From: Candidatus Planktophila lacus
GTDB taxonomy: Bacteria; Actinomycetota; Actinomycetes; Nanopelagicales; Nanopelagicaceae
Direction: 5' to 3'
Length of the DNA: 64,000 bases
NCBI RefSeq assembly: GCF_002288325.1
Contig: NZ_CP016780.1
Location: forward strand, 744,001-808,000
The position numbers and the translations under genes are program-made. Shown here one piece after another: positions 43,092-52,591 of the stretch. The stretch's first letter is position 1; every line of letters starts with the position of its first letter. The notes under the pieces are model-generated. The model saw nothing but the letters and a program-made list of their open reading frames with translations. It was not told the origin of the DNA and ran no database searches.

Positions 43092-45257
43092 TTATTTGTT
43101 CTGTAGCTTTGAAGGCCACCAGATTTTTGGTCCGATCTCGTGAACCAACGCTGGAACCAGAATTGAACGAACGATGATGGTATCTAGCAGAACACCAAAT
43201 GCGACTGCGAATCCCAACTGGGCTAGAGGCACCAGCGGCAATAGACCGAGTACGGCAAAGGTCGCAGCTAAGACAATTCCTGCAGATGTAATTACCGCTC
43301 CTGTGACCGTAACCCCCTTAGTCACGCCAGCGCGAGTGCCAATCTTGGCGCTCTCTTCTCGCACGCGAGTCATCAGGAAGATGTTGTAGTCAATACCAAG
43401 TGCAACTAAGAAGATAAATGCAAACAATGGGAATGAGTTATCTCCTCCTGCAAATCCAAAGACATGGTTAAAGACCAGCGCACAAACGCCCAGGGTTGCG
43501 AAGTAACTAAGTACAACTGTTCCGAGCAGCACCACTGCACTCACAATGCTTCGGAGTAAGACTCCAAGTATCAGAGTGATGACAAGCAAAATAATTGGAA
43601 TAATTGTTCTGTTATCTCGATTATTCGCTGTACGTACATCGAAGTAGACAGCACTTGTTCCGCCTACGAGTGATGTTGAATCCGCAGCGTGTGCGAGTTC
43701 GCGAATCTTTGGAATGTCATTTCCGGCCTCCACGCTATCCGGAGCCTTATCCAAGGTCACATTCAATATGGCCCGCCCATTTACGATTTTGACCTCAGGG
43801 GTGGGTCCGCCTTCTAACGCCATTCCATCAAACATCGGAACAACTTCAGTTACTCCCGGTGCGTTTTTAACGGCTGCAGTTACTGCGCCAATTTTATCGG
43901 CAGCGACAACTATCTGAGTTGGGTCGCCTTGCCCACCAGGGAAGTGCTTCTCCAGTAAACGCTGACCAACAACAGATTCAGGCTTACCGGTAAATGTGTC
44001 AACTGTACCGATTCCGTCTGCTTTCAAAGTTGTCGATGCGCTAGCGAAAGCCAGTAATACAACGCCAGTAATAATCCATGCCTTACGAGGATTGCCCGCG
44101 ATTGAATTAGAAATTTTTGACCAAGAGCCACTCATGACATGGTCATCGCCATCGTTCTTCGGAACTCGTGGCCAGAAGATCCAGCGACCAAAGATAAGAA
44201 GGAGCGCAGGAAGAAGAGTAAGAATCGTAAACATCGATACAACGATCCCGATTGCACCAATGGGTCCTAGACCAGCTGTGTTGGTTAACTGGCTAAAGAG
44301 CAGAACTAAAAGTGAGATAGCGACGGTAGAACCAGAAGCCAAGATTGGCTCCCAAACACCTTTATAAGCAGCGCGCATCGCATCAAAGCGGTTCTCAAAT
44401 AAATGTAACTCTTCGCGATATCGAGCGATTAAGAGAAGCGCGTAATCTGTTGCTGCGCCAATAACTAGTACCGAAAGGATTCCTTGGGATTGTCCATCAA
44501 CGTCGATGATGTCGTTCTTAGCTAGAAGGTAGACAATTCCACCCGCGGTAGAGAGTGCAAAAAGCGCTGAAAGTAAAGGAATTATCCAAAGAATTGGTGA
44601 GCGATAAACAACGATCAAGATTACTGCAACTACGCCGAGCGTGGTTAGCAATAACTTAGAATCGATATCACCAAAGGCGCCAAAGAGATCGCCGAGCAAT
44701 CCTGCGGGACCCGTTACGTAAGGTTCAAATCCATTTGCCTTAGCTATTGGTTCGAGATCCTCGCGCAAAGCCTCGACCACCGCTGGAAGAACCGGCTCAT
44801 CATTTGGAAGAAGTTTCGAAATCGCGTTCCCATCAAGTGGAATGTTTGCAAGTAACGCTTCTCCATCTTGCGAAGGAAAGACCGAGATACCGGAGCCAGG
44901 AGCAAGGAATTCAGAGATCTTTGCGGAGGTTCCTGCCAAAGTTAGGTTTCCAACTTGTAGTACTCGCTCATTAATCGCTGCAAATGTTGCTGGCGTGGAG
45001 CTACCTTCAAAGAGAACTAGTGCTGGGAAGTTAAATGAATCCTGAGAGGAAAATAGCTTTATCTGATCAGCAGCCAAAGTTGCTTCAGCGCCCTTAGGCA
45101 AGAATGAGGAGTTGTTGTTCTCCTGAACTGAAGTCAACTTTCCAAATAGCGGTCCAAAGATGCCAGTTATGACAAACCAGAGGATTACAACCAACATCGC
45201 CCAAGCAAAGGGCTTACGGTTCTTTTGGACGTTCTGCATTTGGAAGTTTTGTGACAC
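43092..45257 (-). CDS. MMPL-family RND transporter
   Basis: About 721 aa with twelve predicted helices in two homologous halves. N-terminal helix and large extracytoplasmic loop, then GAATDYALLLIARYREEL in the first half and ALGIDYNIFLMTRVREE in the second, the Asp-Tyr pairs that relay protons in MMPL proteins. Likely exports lipids or hydrophobic compounds. ATG 45329 would overlap lipB; GTG 45257 with AAAGG nine bases upstream is preferred. A mycobacterial-type envelope is not implied, since MMPL members are widespread, but PIM lipids are possible cargo. Confidence 0.87.
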   Translation of the reverse strand: MSQNFQMQNVQKNRKPFAWAMLVVILWFVITGIFGPLFGKLTSVQENNNSSFLPKGAEATLAADQIKLFSSQDSFNFPALVLFEGSSTPATFAAINERVLQVGNLTLAGTSAKISEFLAPGSGISVFPSQDGEALLANIPLDGNAISKLLPNDEPVLPAVVEALREDLEPIAKANGFEPYVTGPAGLLGDLFGAFGDIDSKLLLTTLGVVAVILIVVYRSPILWIIPLLSALFALSTAGGIVYLLAKNDIIDVDGQSQGILSVLVIGAATDYALLLIARYREELHLFENRFDAMRAAYKGVWEPILASGSTVAISLLVLLFSQLTNTAGLGPIGAIGIVVSMFTILTLLPALLLIFGRWIFWPRVPKNDGDDHVMSGSWSKISNSIAGNPRKAWIITGVVLLAFASASTTLKADGIGTVDTFTGKPESVVGQRLLEKHFPGGQGDPTQIVVAADKIGAVTAAVKNAPGVTEVVPMFDGMALEGGPTPEVKIVNGRAILNVTLDKAPDSVEAGNDIPKIRELAHAADSTSLVGGTSAVYFDVRTANNRDNRTIIPIILLVITLILGVLLRSIVSAVVLLGTVVLSYFATLGVCALVFNHVFGFAGGDNSFPLFAFIFLVALGIDYNIFLMTRVREESAKIGTRAGVTKGVTVTGAVITSAGIVLAATFAVLGLLPLVPLAQLGFAVAFGVLLDTIIVRSILVPALVHEIGPKIWWPSKLQNK

Positions 45258-45311
45258 GTTGAGATGGCCTTTCGGTGCGTGGATCGAGCTGATTTCGCTA
45301 GGTGCATAGCC

Positions 45312-45317
45312 TACCTT
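45312..45317 (+). promoter_or_regulatory. -10 element, leaderless start of lipB–lipA
   Basis: TACCTT, 6 nt before GTG 45324. The reverse strand of the next six bases reads TAGCCT/AGGCTA-type sequence that may serve the divergent MMPL gene. Confidence 0.5.
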
Positions 45318-45323
45318 TAGGCT

Positions 45324-45986
45324 GTGCATGTGGCTCTACAAGAAGCACCTAGCACGCCAGTGATCGAAATCTCGCGCGCTGGATTAGTGGAGTATGAGCA
45401 AGCACTCGCAAGGCAGCGCCAGTTTCATCAAGAGGTTGTTGCTGGCACGCGTCCCAACTCGCTTATTTTGTTGGAGCATCCTTCTGTCTTTACTGCCGGA
45501 AAAAGAACTCAGGACTTTGAACGACCTACCGATGGCACACCAGTGATTGATGTGGATCGCGGCGGGCGAATAACTTGGCACGGACCAGGGCAACTCGTCG
45601 GTTACCCAATTGTTAAATTGCTTAAGCCAACCGAACTTGTCGGTTTTGTTAGAACGCTCGAATCCGCGCTGATCGAAATCTGTTCACATTTTGGGATCGA
45701 ATCGCAAAGAGTTGAAGGTCGCTCAGGAGTATGGGTCTGTGATGACAAGGGAGAGCGAAAAATTTCGGCGATTGGAATTCGCGTCGCCTCCGGGGTCACA
45801 ATGCATGGTTTTGCGTTAAATGTGAGCCCTGACCTAACTGCCTTTGAACAGATCGTGCCCTGCGGAATAGATGATGCTGCTGTGACCTCTATGGCGCGCG
45901 AACTTGGGCGTGAAATTAGCATTCCTGAGGTGGCTTCGATCGTTGAGAAAGCGATAACCGCTGCACTCGGTAAGGTAAGCGCATGA
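45324..45986 (+). CDS. lipB: Octanoyl-[ACP]:protein N-octanoyltransferase
   Basis: Moves octanoate from ACP to lipoyl domains, the first step of lipoate synthesis. 220 aa. [40 protein letters not shown] (catalytic Lys) and [13 protein letters not shown] (catalytic Cys) are the LipB signature. GTG start with leaderless promoter; a second GTG lies two codons later. Overlaps lipA by 4 nt. Confidence 0.96.
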   Translation: MHVALQEAPSTPVIEISRAGLVEYEQALARQRQFHQEVVAGTRPNSLILLEHPSVFTAGKRTQDFERPTDGTPVIDVDRGGRITWHGPGQLVGYPIVKLLKPTELVGFVRTLESALIEICSHFGIESQRVEGRSGVWVCDDKGERKISAIGIRVASGVTMHGFALNVSPDLTAFEQIVPCGIDDAAVTSMARELGREISIPEVASIVEKAITAALGKVSA

Positions 45987-46927
45987 GCATCGCTCCAGAT
46001 GGACGTAAGTTACTTCGCATTGAGGCTCGCAATACCGAGACCCCAATCGAAAGAAAACCAGAGTGGATCAAGACTCGTGCAAACATGGGTCCCGAATACA
46101 CCAGACTTCGTTCGCTAGTTAAAAGTGAAGGTCTCCACACAGTCTGCCAAGAAGCGGCCTGTCCTAATATTTTTGAATGTTGGGAAGATAAAGAAGCAAC
46201 ATTTTTGATAGGTGGTGATCGTTGCACTCGTCGCTGCGATTTCTGCAATATCGATACCGGTAAGCCTCTTCCAATTGATCGCGAAGAGCCACGCAAGGTT
46301 GCCGAATCGGTTAAGAGCATGGGACTTAAATACGCAACTATTACTGGAGTAACTCGCGATGATCTTCCAGATGAAGGTGCTTGGTTATATGCCGAAACTA
46401 TCCGTCAGGTACACGAGTTAAACCCTGGTTGCGGCGTTGAAATGTTGGCGCCAGATTTTCATGCCAAGCCAGAGCTGCTAAATCAGATTTTTGAAACGAA
46501 GCCAGAAGTATTTGCTCATAATTTGGAGACGGTCCCCCGCATTTTCAAGCGAATCCGTCCCGCATTTACCTACGAGAAATCACTACACGTGATCAATCTG
46601 GCCCGCGAATATGGTTTGATCACCAAATCGAATCTAATTCTAGGACTCGGTGAAACCCGCGAAGAGATTTCTCAAGCTTTGGTTGATTTACAAGATGCGG
46701 GCTGTGACTTGATTACCATCACTCAATACCTTCGTCCTACAAATAAACATCATCCTGTTGAGCGTTGGGTAAAGCCTGAAGAGTTTGTTGAGCTCGCTGC
46801 TGAAGCAAAAGAAGTTGGCTTCCTTGGAGTTATGAGTGGCCCACTTGTTCGCTCGAGCTATCGCGCAGGCAAGTTGTATAAGCAAGCCCAAGAGGCTCGC
46901 GTGGCTCAAGGTTCAAACCTTGGCTGA
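45983..46927 (+). CDS. lipA: Lipoyl synthase
   Basis: Radical SAM enzyme inserting two sulfurs into the octanoyl group. 314 aa. The auxiliary cluster motif is [13 protein letters not shown] (CxxxxCxxxxxC), the radical SAM cluster [10 protein letters not shown] (CxxxCxxC), and the C-terminal RSSYRAG carries the serine ligand. With lipB this supplies lipoate to the E2 protein encoded 5 kb upstream and to the glycine cleavage system. Confidence 0.98.
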   Translation: MSIAPDGRKLLRIEARNTETPIERKPEWIKTRANMGPEYTRLRSLVKSEGLHTVCQEAACPNIFECWEDKEATFLIGGDRCTRRCDFCNIDTGKPLPIDREEPRKVAESVKSMGLKYATITGVTRDDLPDEGAWLYAETIRQVHELNPGCGVEMLAPDFHAKPELLNQIFETKPEVFAHNLETVPRIFKRIRPAFTYEKSLHVINLAREYGLITKSNLILGLGETREEISQALVDLQDAGCDLITITQYLRPTNKHHPVERWVKPEEFVELAAEAKEVGFLGVMSGPLVRSSYRAGKLYKQAQEARVAQGSNLG

Positions 46928-47618
46928 AGTCGTTTATCCACCTGTAATCGTTGCGCTAAAAACTTTTTGGAAGTATCTCGGCCTGCAATTTACCTTTACT
47001 GGTGAAGCGCACATCCCACGCAAAGGTGGCGCAATTCTTGCAATGAACCACATTGGTTATTTGGATTTTGCGCTAATTGGTACCGCAGCACTGCCTGCCA
47101 ACCGACTTGTACGCTTTATGGCAAAGAAGGAAATCTTCGATAATAAGTTAGCCGGACCGCTTATGCGCGGCATGCACCATATAAATGTTGATCGCAATAA
47201 CGGTTCGGCATCATTCGTCGCAGCGCTCAGAGCGTTACGTAGCGGTGAGATCGTCGGCATATTTCCAGAAGGAACTATCTCGAAAAGTTTTGAGATCAAA
47301 GATTTGAAATCAGGCGCAGTCCGCTTAGCAATGGGTTCTAACGTGCCAGTTATCCCAGCAGTTATTTGGGGCTCGCAAAGAATTTGGACTAAGGGCGTAA
47401 AGCGAGATCTCCGTCGCAAAAACGTTCCAATCTATGTAACTTTCGGTGAGCCACTTCACTTTGAAAAAGGTAGCGATGTCGAAGCTGGTGAAAAAATCCT
47501 TCGGGAAAAGTTGATCGCTTTACTGCATGAAGTCCAGGAAAGTTACCCAGATAGCCATATCGGCCAACGCTGGGCGCCGCTGCGTCTTGGTGGTACGGCA
47601 CCTGCTCCCCTAAACTAA
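46920..47618 (+). CDS. 1-acyl-sn-glycerol-3-phosphate acyltransferase (PlsC-like)
   Basis: About 232 aa from TTG 46920, which overlaps lipA by 8 nt and has AAGG seven bases upstream; the longer frame from 46836 would overlap lipA by 92 nt. Motifs: block [11 protein letters not shown] (a variant of HxxxxD with His in MNHIGYLD), block [11 protein letters not shown], and [15 protein letters not shown] (block IV). Acylates lysophosphatidic acid to phosphatidic acid at the membrane. A second PlsC-like gene is at 57.8 kb. Confidence 0.9.
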   Translation: MAEVVYPPVIVALKTFWKYLGLQFTFTGEAHIPRKGGAILAMNHIGYLDFALIGTAALPANRLVRFMAKKEIFDNKLAGPLMRGMHHINVDRNNGSASFVAALRALRSGEIVGIFPEGTISKSFEIKDLKSGAVRLAMGSNVPVIPAVIWGSQRIWTKGVKRDLRRKNVPIYVTFGEPLHFEKGSDVEAGEKILREKLIALLHEVQESYPDSHIGQRWAPLRLGGTAPAPLN

Positions 47619-47623
47619 CGATC

Positions 47624-48301
47624 ATGTTTAAGAAGAAGGCGAAAGAGCCAAAAGTTAAAAAGGTCCGTTTCAAAACTTTCCGCGATGCTTACTCCGTTAC
47701 CAAGAGCGTTAAACCTTGGATCGGTGCTGGAATATTCGGTGTCTTTGCAATCACTTGGTCTATCGGTATCTCAACAGGGTTAGTTGTTGGTCATCCGATC
47801 TACCTTGGCTTTGTATCGCTGCCCGTCGCGGCTCTTGCGGCGATGTTCTTCTTCACGCGCATTGCAGCTTCTGCCGCATACGTTTCGATTGAGGGACAGA
47901 TCGGTGCCGGAGCAAGCGTTTTGATGGCGATTCGTAAAGGTTGGGTTACCACGCCAGCCGTTGCAGTTACTAAGAATCAAGATATGGTCCATCGCAGTAT
48001 TGGACGTGCCGGAATTGTTATCACTGGTGAAGGCACCCAAGCGGTGCGGATGATGTTGCAAGATGAGCGAAAGAGATCTGAGCGATTTGCGCCAGGCGTT
48101 CCTGTTACTGAAGTTTATGTCGGTGATGGCCCTGGCCAAGTTCCACTTCGTAAATTACAGAAGCACCTGACAAAGTTGCCTAAGAAATTATCTGCTCACC
48201 AGATGCGTGAAGTTCGTGCGCGCTTTAAGGCCGTCGGCGGAATGTCGATACCAATTCCAAAGGGGCCAATGCCAAAGGGCGTTCGTATTCCTAAAAGGTA
48301 G
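47624..48301 (+). CDS. DUF4191 membrane protein
   Basis: 225 aa. Basic N-terminus, two helices (~38-55 and ~60-80), then a cytosolic part with GWVTTPAVAVTKNQDMVHRSIGRAGIVI-like sequence and a basic C-terminus. Matches the actinobacterial DUF4191 family, found beside lipA and glnA (Rv2219-like). Function unknown. Ends 11 nt inside the convergent RDD gene. Confidence 0.87.
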   Translation: MFKKKAKEPKVKKVRFKTFRDAYSVTKSVKPWIGAGIFGVFAITWSIGISTGLVVGHPIYLGFVSLPVAALAAMFFFTRIAASAAYVSIEGQIGAGASVLMAIRKGWVTTPAVAVTKNQDMVHRSIGRAGIVITGEGTQAVRMMLQDERKRSERFAPGVPVTEVYVGDGPGQVPLRKLQKHLTKLPKKLSAHQMREVRARFKAVGGMSIPIPKGPMPKGVRIPKR

Positions 48302-48644
48302 GTTTTCTTAAATCTAGAAGTTTTGTACCGCTAATTCTTTCATGCAGCCCGCGACCATTTTCATCATAAGTAATTGCTGTTACTACTAAGCAGAGCAGCA
48401 CTGTGCGGATAAATGATTGGCGTAGCGACGGATTAGCACCGCTCTGAAAATTGACTACCTTGACCCGAATCGCGCGATGGCCGGCGGTCGCTCCCCCAAG
48501 GGCGGTAAGTAAAAAGGTTTCGATGAAAAAGACGGCCAGAGTCCACGTTGTGTCACCGATAAGCCCGAAGGCGATTGCGTAACACATCAGCCAATCGATG
48601 GTCAGGCCCAAAAGGCGGCGGCCGAGGCTGATCTGATGTTTCAT
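48291..48644 (-). CDS. RDD-family membrane protein
   Basis: 117 aa, three helices. Begins MKHQISLGRRLLGLTIDWLMCYAIAFGLI with the Arg and Asp of the RDD signature, then GATAGHRAIRVKVVNFQSG and RQSFIRTVLLCLVV. RDD proteins are small transporters or channels of uncertain substrate. Conserved position between DUF4191 and glnA in actinobacteria. Confidence 0.88.
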   Translation of the reverse strand: MKHQISLGRRLLGLTIDWLMCYAIAFGLIGDTTWTLAVFFIETFLLTALGGATAGHRAIRVKVVNFQSGANPSLRQSFIRTVLLCLVVTAITYDENGRGLHERISGTKLLDLRKPTF

Positions 48645-48650
48645 GGCGTG

Positions 48651-48656
48651 AGCCTA
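48651..48656 (-). promoter_or_regulatory. -10 element, leaderless start of the RDD gene
   Basis: TAGGCT on the minus strand, 6 nt before ATG 48644; identical to the thrS hexamer. Confidence 0.55.
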
Positions 48657-48685
48657 CCGAGTGTGTGGCTAGCTTTCAGGAAGGT

Positions 48686-48712
48686 TTTACATGGCTGTAA
48701 CACGCCAGTTAT
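48686..48712 (+). promoter_or_regulatory. Candidate GlnR-like operator upstream of glnA
   Basis: TTTAC, GTAAC and GTTAT start exactly 11 bp apart (48686, 48697, 48708), resembling the GTNAC-N6-GAAAC alternation bound by actinobacterial GlnR. It lies between the divergent RDD and glnA promoters, about 95 bp before the glnA -10. Confidence 0.35.
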
Positions 48713-48804
48713 GTCAAAAGGTCCTTTAAGTCTTAGGGTTTACCCAGATCGGTCGCCCTCAAAGGTGAGGCCCCGAGTACACCTGGCAGATATCAATTCG
48801 GCCT

Positions 48805-48810
48805 TAGACT
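48805..48810 (+). promoter_or_regulatory. Candidate -10 element of glnA (leadered)
   Basis: TAGACT; predicted leader of about 26 nt that carries the GAGGAG ribosome site before ATG 48843. Confidence 0.4.
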
Positions 48811-48842
48811 CGAAAAATTCGATTACATGAGGAGTTCGATTA

Positions 48843-50276
48843 ATGTTTAAAAATGCAGCAGAAGTTTTTGCTTACATCAAGAAAGAAGATGTAAAGCTCG
48901 TCGATGTTCGCTTTACCGATCTACCCGGTATTCAGCATCACTTCAACGTTCCAGTTGAATCATTCGATGAAGCAGTTTTCACTGATGGCCTAATGTTCGA
49001 TGGTTCATCAATCCGCGGATTCCAGTCAATCCACGAATCAGATATGAAGTTGCTGCCAATTCCATCTTCAGCATTTATCGATCCATTCCGCTTGGAAAAG
49101 ACACTAGTCATTCTCTTCTCTGTCCATAACCCATCTGATAACTCTCCTTACTCACGCGATCCTCGTGGAGTTGTTGCAAAGGCTGTTGATTATTTGAAGT
49201 CAACTGGAATTGCAGATCAGGCTTTCTTCGCACCTGAAGCTGAGTTCTACGTTTTCGATGCAGTGCGCTTTAGTACTGGAATCAATGAGTCTTTCCATCA
49301 CATCGATTCTTATGAAGGTGCTTGGAATACCGGCATCGTCGCAGACCCAGATGGAACTCCAAACCGTGGATACCGCACACGCGTTAAGGGTGGATATTTC
49401 CCAGTTTCACCAACTGATCAATTCCCAGATCTTCGCGATGAGATGGTTATGGAACTTGGTCGCGCTGGCTTGCTCGTTGAGCGCTCACACCACGAAGTTG
49501 GTACCGCAGGACAGATGGAAATTAACTACCGCTTTACCGACATCCTCAGCGCCGGCGATGAATTGATGAAGTTTAAGTACATCATTCGAAACGTTGCCTG
49601 GGAAGGTGGCAAGACTGCAACCTTTATGCCAAAGCCACTCTTCGGAGATAACGGTTCAGGTATGCACGTTCACCAATCACTTTGGAAAGATGGCAAGCCA
49701 CTCTTCTTCGAAGCAGGAACATACGGAGATCTCTCCGATATGGCTCGTTGGTATATCGGCGGGCTCTTGAAGCACGCTCCATCACTTCTTGCATTCACCA
49801 ACCCAACTGTTAACTCATACCGTCGTTTGGTTCCAGGTTACGAAGCGCCGGTAAACCTCGTTTACTCAGCGCGTAACCGTTCTGCATGTATCCGTATTCC
49901 AATTACAGGTTCATCACCAAAGGCAAAGCGCATTGAGTTCCGTTGCCCAGATCCATCATCAAATCCATACCTAGCATTCGCCGCAATGTTGATGGCCGGT
50001 ATCGATGGAATCGTTAACAAGATCGAGCCACCTGCTCCAGTTGATAAGGATCTCTACGAACTCGAAGGTGCAGAAGCTGCAGCAATTCCTCAGGTTCCAG
50101 GTTCCCTTGATGCTGTTCTAGATAGCCTCGAAAAGGATCACGAATTCCTTACAAAGGGTGGAGTCTTCTCAGAAGACTTGATCTCAACATGGATCGAATG
50201 GAAGCGTAAGAACGAAGTTGATTACGTTCGCTTGCGTCCACATCCAGCAGAGTTTGAACTCTACTTCGATATTTAA
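48843..50276 (+). CDS. glnA: Glutamine synthetase, type I
   Basis: ATP-dependent synthesis of glutamine from glutamate and ammonia. 477 aa, typical GSI-beta length. [57 protein letters not shown], and [29 protein letters not shown] are all present; [10 protein letters not shown] in the C-terminal part provides the tyrosine that adenylyltransferase modifies in GSI-beta enzymes. Strong Shine-Dalgarno and a clear terminator downstream; a GlnR-like site lies upstream. Confidence 0.98.
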   Translation: MFKNAAEVFAYIKKEDVKLVDVRFTDLPGIQHHFNVPVESFDEAVFTDGLMFDGSSIRGFQSIHESDMKLLPIPSSAFIDPFRLEKTLVILFSVHNPSDNSPYSRDPRGVVAKAVDYLKSTGIADQAFFAPEAEFYVFDAVRFSTGINESFHHIDSYEGAWNTGIVADPDGTPNRGYRTRVKGGYFPVSPTDQFPDLRDEMVMELGRAGLLVERSHHEVGTAGQMEINYRFTDILSAGDELMKFKYIIRNVAWEGGKTATFMPKPLFGDNGSGMHVHQSLWKDGKPLFFEAGTYGDLSDMARWYIGGLLKHAPSLLAFTNPTVNSYRRLVPGYEAPVNLVYSARNRSACIRIPITGSSPKAKRIEFRCPDPSSNPYLAFAAMLMAGIDGIVNKIEPPAPVDKDLYELEGAEAAAIPQVPGSLDAVLDSLEKDHEFLTKGGVFSEDLISTWIEWKRKNEVDYVRLRPHPAEFELYFDI

Positions 50277-50305
50277 GTTGGAGTAAGTCTAGTTTTAACT
50301 AGCAA

Positions 50306-50340
50306 CAGCCCCGTCGAATCTTCGGCGGGGCTTTTGCTTT
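50306..50340 (+). terminator. Intrinsic terminator of glnA
   Basis: Nearly perfect stem AGCCCCGTCGA/TTCGGCGGGGCT (one G-T pair) with a tight loop, followed by TTTTGCTTT. One of only three clear intrinsic terminators I find. Confidence 0.88.
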
Positions 50341-50346
50341 ACCTTG

Positions 50347-50352
50347 TACTCT
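50347..50352 (+). promoter_or_regulatory. -10 element, leaderless start of the NhaA-like gene
   Basis: TACTCT, 7 nt before ATG 50360 and directly behind the glnA terminator, which shows that this ATG is a native start rather than a truncation. Confidence 0.55.
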
Positions 50353-50359
50353 TTACAAC

Positions 50360-51166
50360 ATGATCTTGGATCTCTTAATTGCAATCTTCTTCCTCTTTGT
50401 AGGAATCGAGATAACTGCGACGCTTACTCATCCAAAGCAAGTGCTTCTGCCCGCTATCGCAGCGCTTGGCGGAATGGTTATACCTGCATCGATATTCCTT
50501 ATACTAAATCCTGGATCACAAGCGTGGGCAACTGCCATGCCTACTGATCTGGCTCTGGCTCTTGGCGTGTTCGCACTTTTAGGAAAGAGTGCCAACCCTG
50601 CAGTTCGGATATTTCTCTTAACGCTGGCGGTTGCCGATGATCTGTTCTCACTTATCGTGCTCGCTATTTTCTATGGAGATCAACTGGACATGGCGCACGG
50701 TGCATCGACTTTGGGGGCAGCAGCCCTAGGCGCTAGCCTCGCAATAATTCCGAAATTTCCAGTTAAGCAAGTTGTCGCAATTCTCTCGCCACTTTGTACA
50801 TTCTTTGTAATCCCCGTTTATGTCATCGCTAAATTAAGCCAAGGAATCTCAATGGATTCCATTACCTCTGAGACCGCGATTTCATTAACAATTGCACGCG
50901 TAATCGGCAAGATACTCGGCATAACCCTTTTCGCATGGTTAGCCATTACGCTAAATATCGTTCGGCTTCCTAGCGCTTTGAAATTATCTGAAATAGCTGG
51001 AGTTGGAGCATTGGCTGGCATGGGTTTAACCGTCGCACTTGTCATCTCTGAAGTTGCCGTTGAAAGCAAAGAAATTCAAGGCGATGTCAAGACAGGATTA
51101 ATTATCTCAGCGTTAATCTCTGGAATGGTTGGTTATATATGGCTCAAAAAGCCTCTTGCGCTTTAA
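50360..51166 (+). CDS. Miniature NhaA-like Na+/H+ antiporter
   Basis: 268 aa compared with ~390 for NhaA. Residues 4-40 align with E. coli NhaA TM III onward (FFLFVGIEITATL, PAIAALGGMVIPA). The key ion-site residues remain: PTDLALALGV (T62/D63, E. coli T132/D133), VADDLFSLIVLAIFY (D93/D94, E. coli D163/D164) and VIGKILGITLFAW (K184, E. coli K300). Missing are helices I-II and, by my alignment, a block of about 65 residues around helices VI-VII. The C-terminus (GYIWL) is complete. Could still exchange ions, or dimerise differently. Convergent with the NCS1 permease, overlapping by 23 nt. Confidence 0.78.
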   Translation: MILDLLIAIFFLFVGIEITATLTHPKQVLLPAIAALGGMVIPASIFLILNPGSQAWATAMPTDLALALGVFALLGKSANPAVRIFLLTLAVADDLFSLIVLAIFYGDQLDMAHGASTLGAAALGASLAIIPKFPVKQVVAILSPLCTFFVIPVYVIAKLSQGISMDSITSETAISLTIARVIGKILGITLFAWLAITLNIVRLPSALKLSEIAGVGALAGMGLTVALVISEVAVESKEIQGDVKTGLIISALISGMVGYIWLKKPLAL

Positions 51167-52568
51167 TTTCTTTTCTCGCTAGTAGGTAATGGCCACCACC
51201 ACCTATCGCAAGCGCAAGAAGCACGCCCACATTAGCAAAAGCCCAACTACCTTCTTTGCCGCCGATGATAAAGAGCAAGTAACCCTGCCAAGAAAGCCAG
51301 CTAGCAAAGGTATTAGTTACGAAACCCCAACCAATAAATGTTCCTATTGCCATGATTGAAAGCGACCTCTTATTCCAAGAGCCGTAGCGGCCACATTCGC
51401 TGTAAAGATCTTCCTCCGAATATGCGTGTTTACGAAGAAGCACATCAGTTACAAAGATCGCTGACCAAGTAGCGATTGGAACACCTAAGGTGATTAAAAA
51501 ACCTTGGAATGGGTAGAAGAAATTATCGGCAATCCAAACAATATAGATCGTGCCAAATAGCATCACCGCACCGTCAATTATCGCTGCGATATGTCTCTTA
51601 ACCGGAAGACCAATCGAGATAAGAGTTAGCCCCGATGAGTAAAGGTCGAGAATTGCTCCGCCTACCAATCCCAGGATGGCGATCAAGGCAAAGATAGCTA
51701 AATACCAAGTAGGAAGAATTGTGGTTAGCGCACCGATGGGATCCATGGCAATTGCCTCATTTAGCTTTGGATCACTGCCGGAAAGTGCGGCGCCATAAAT
51801 CACCAGAATAATTGGAACGATAGATGCGCCAAGAACTGTCCAGCCTACGACAGATTTACTAGAAGTCGTTCTTGGTAAATATCTGGAGTAATCGGCTGCT
51901 GCATTAACCCAGCCCAGACCTATGCCAGTTATGCCAAAAATTAGTGCGCCGATAAATGCTTGGATGTTGCCTGAAGGAAGCGCTGAGACGCTCTCCCAGT
52001 TAACTTGATCAAGCGTCAGAGCAATATAAATCAGCGTTGCAAACACAGTTACGAGAGTTAAATACTTCTGCAAGCGCATGATTACTTTATGGCCGAGTAC
52101 TCCCCCATAAATAGTTAGTGAAACAGCGAGGGCAAATCCAATCACCATTGCTAGATCATGATTAATATGCCCAATTCGGATAAAGATTGTTCCGGTGGCA
52201 AGAGTTGCAAGAGAGACTAAAACCGTTTCCCAACCAACAAAGATTAGGTAGGACAAGAGACCGGGAACGATATTTCCTTTTACTCCGAAGACAGCGCGAG
52301 AAAGCACCATCGTTGGCGCACTCGATTTCTTTCCTGCGATTGAACTAAGCCCCACTAAAAGGAATGAAAGGACTGTGCCAAGTACCGCGGCCAGCGTTGC
52401 TTGCCAGAAGGAGATGCCAAATCCCAGGAAGAAGGAGCCGTAGGAAAGCGCTAATAAAGAGACGTTCGCCCCACACCACGGCCAGAAGAGAGAGGACGCC
52501 TTGCCCGCACGTTCATTCTCGGCGATGACATTTGTTCCATTAAGTTCTAGTTGCATCTTTTCCTTCAT
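51144..52568 (-). CDS. NCS1-family purine/pyrimidine permease (CodB-like)
   Basis: 474 aa with twelve predicted helices. Near the N-terminus LFWPWCGANVSLLALSYGSF is the NCS1 consensus (WxxxN), followed by GFGISFWQATLAAVLG and SSAPTMVLSRAVFG. Imports cytosine, hydantoin, allantoin or related bases with a cation; the substrate is not resolvable. A second ATG at 52556 with AAGGA just upstream is a possible start. A second nucleobase permease is encoded 2.5 kb away, indicating nucleobase scavenging. Confidence 0.88.
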   Translation of the reverse strand: MKEKMQLELNGTNVIAENERAGKASSLFWPWCGANVSLLALSYGSFFLGFGISFWQATLAAVLGTVLSFLLVGLSSIAGKKSSAPTMVLSRAVFGVKGNIVPGLLSYLIFVGWETVLVSLATLATGTIFIRIGHINHDLAMVIGFALAVSLTIYGGVLGHKVIMRLQKYLTLVTVFATLIYIALTLDQVNWESVSALPSGNIQAFIGALIFGITGIGLGWVNAAADYSRYLPRTTSSKSVVGWTVLGASIVPIILVIYGAALSGSDPKLNEAIAMDPIGALTTILPTWYLAIFALIAILGLVGGAILDLYSSGLTLISIGLPVKRHIAAIIDGAVMLFGTIYIVWIADNFFYPFQGFLITLGVPIATWSAIFVTDVLLRKHAYSEEDLYSECGRYGSWNKRSLSIMAIGTFIGWGFVTNTFASWLSWQGYLLFIIGGKEGSWAFANVGVLLALAIGGGGHYLLARKEIKAQEAF

Positions 52569-52591
52569 CTTTTTTGGTGCAAGTCTAGGGC

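Noticed and set aside
45258-45329. MMPL gene starting at ATG 45329
   Set aside because: This would overlap the divergent lipB start and its promoter; GTG 45257 with AAAGG upstream is better placed.
46836-46919. Longer N-terminus of the PlsC-like protein
   Set aside because: It lies wholly inside lipA in another frame; TTG 46920 has a ribosome site and the normal small overlap.
50360-51166. NhaA fragment caused by truncation or frameshift
   Set aside because: The upstream sequence is the glnA terminator with a properly placed promoter, no N-terminal NhaA code is present in any frame, and the C-terminus is complete.
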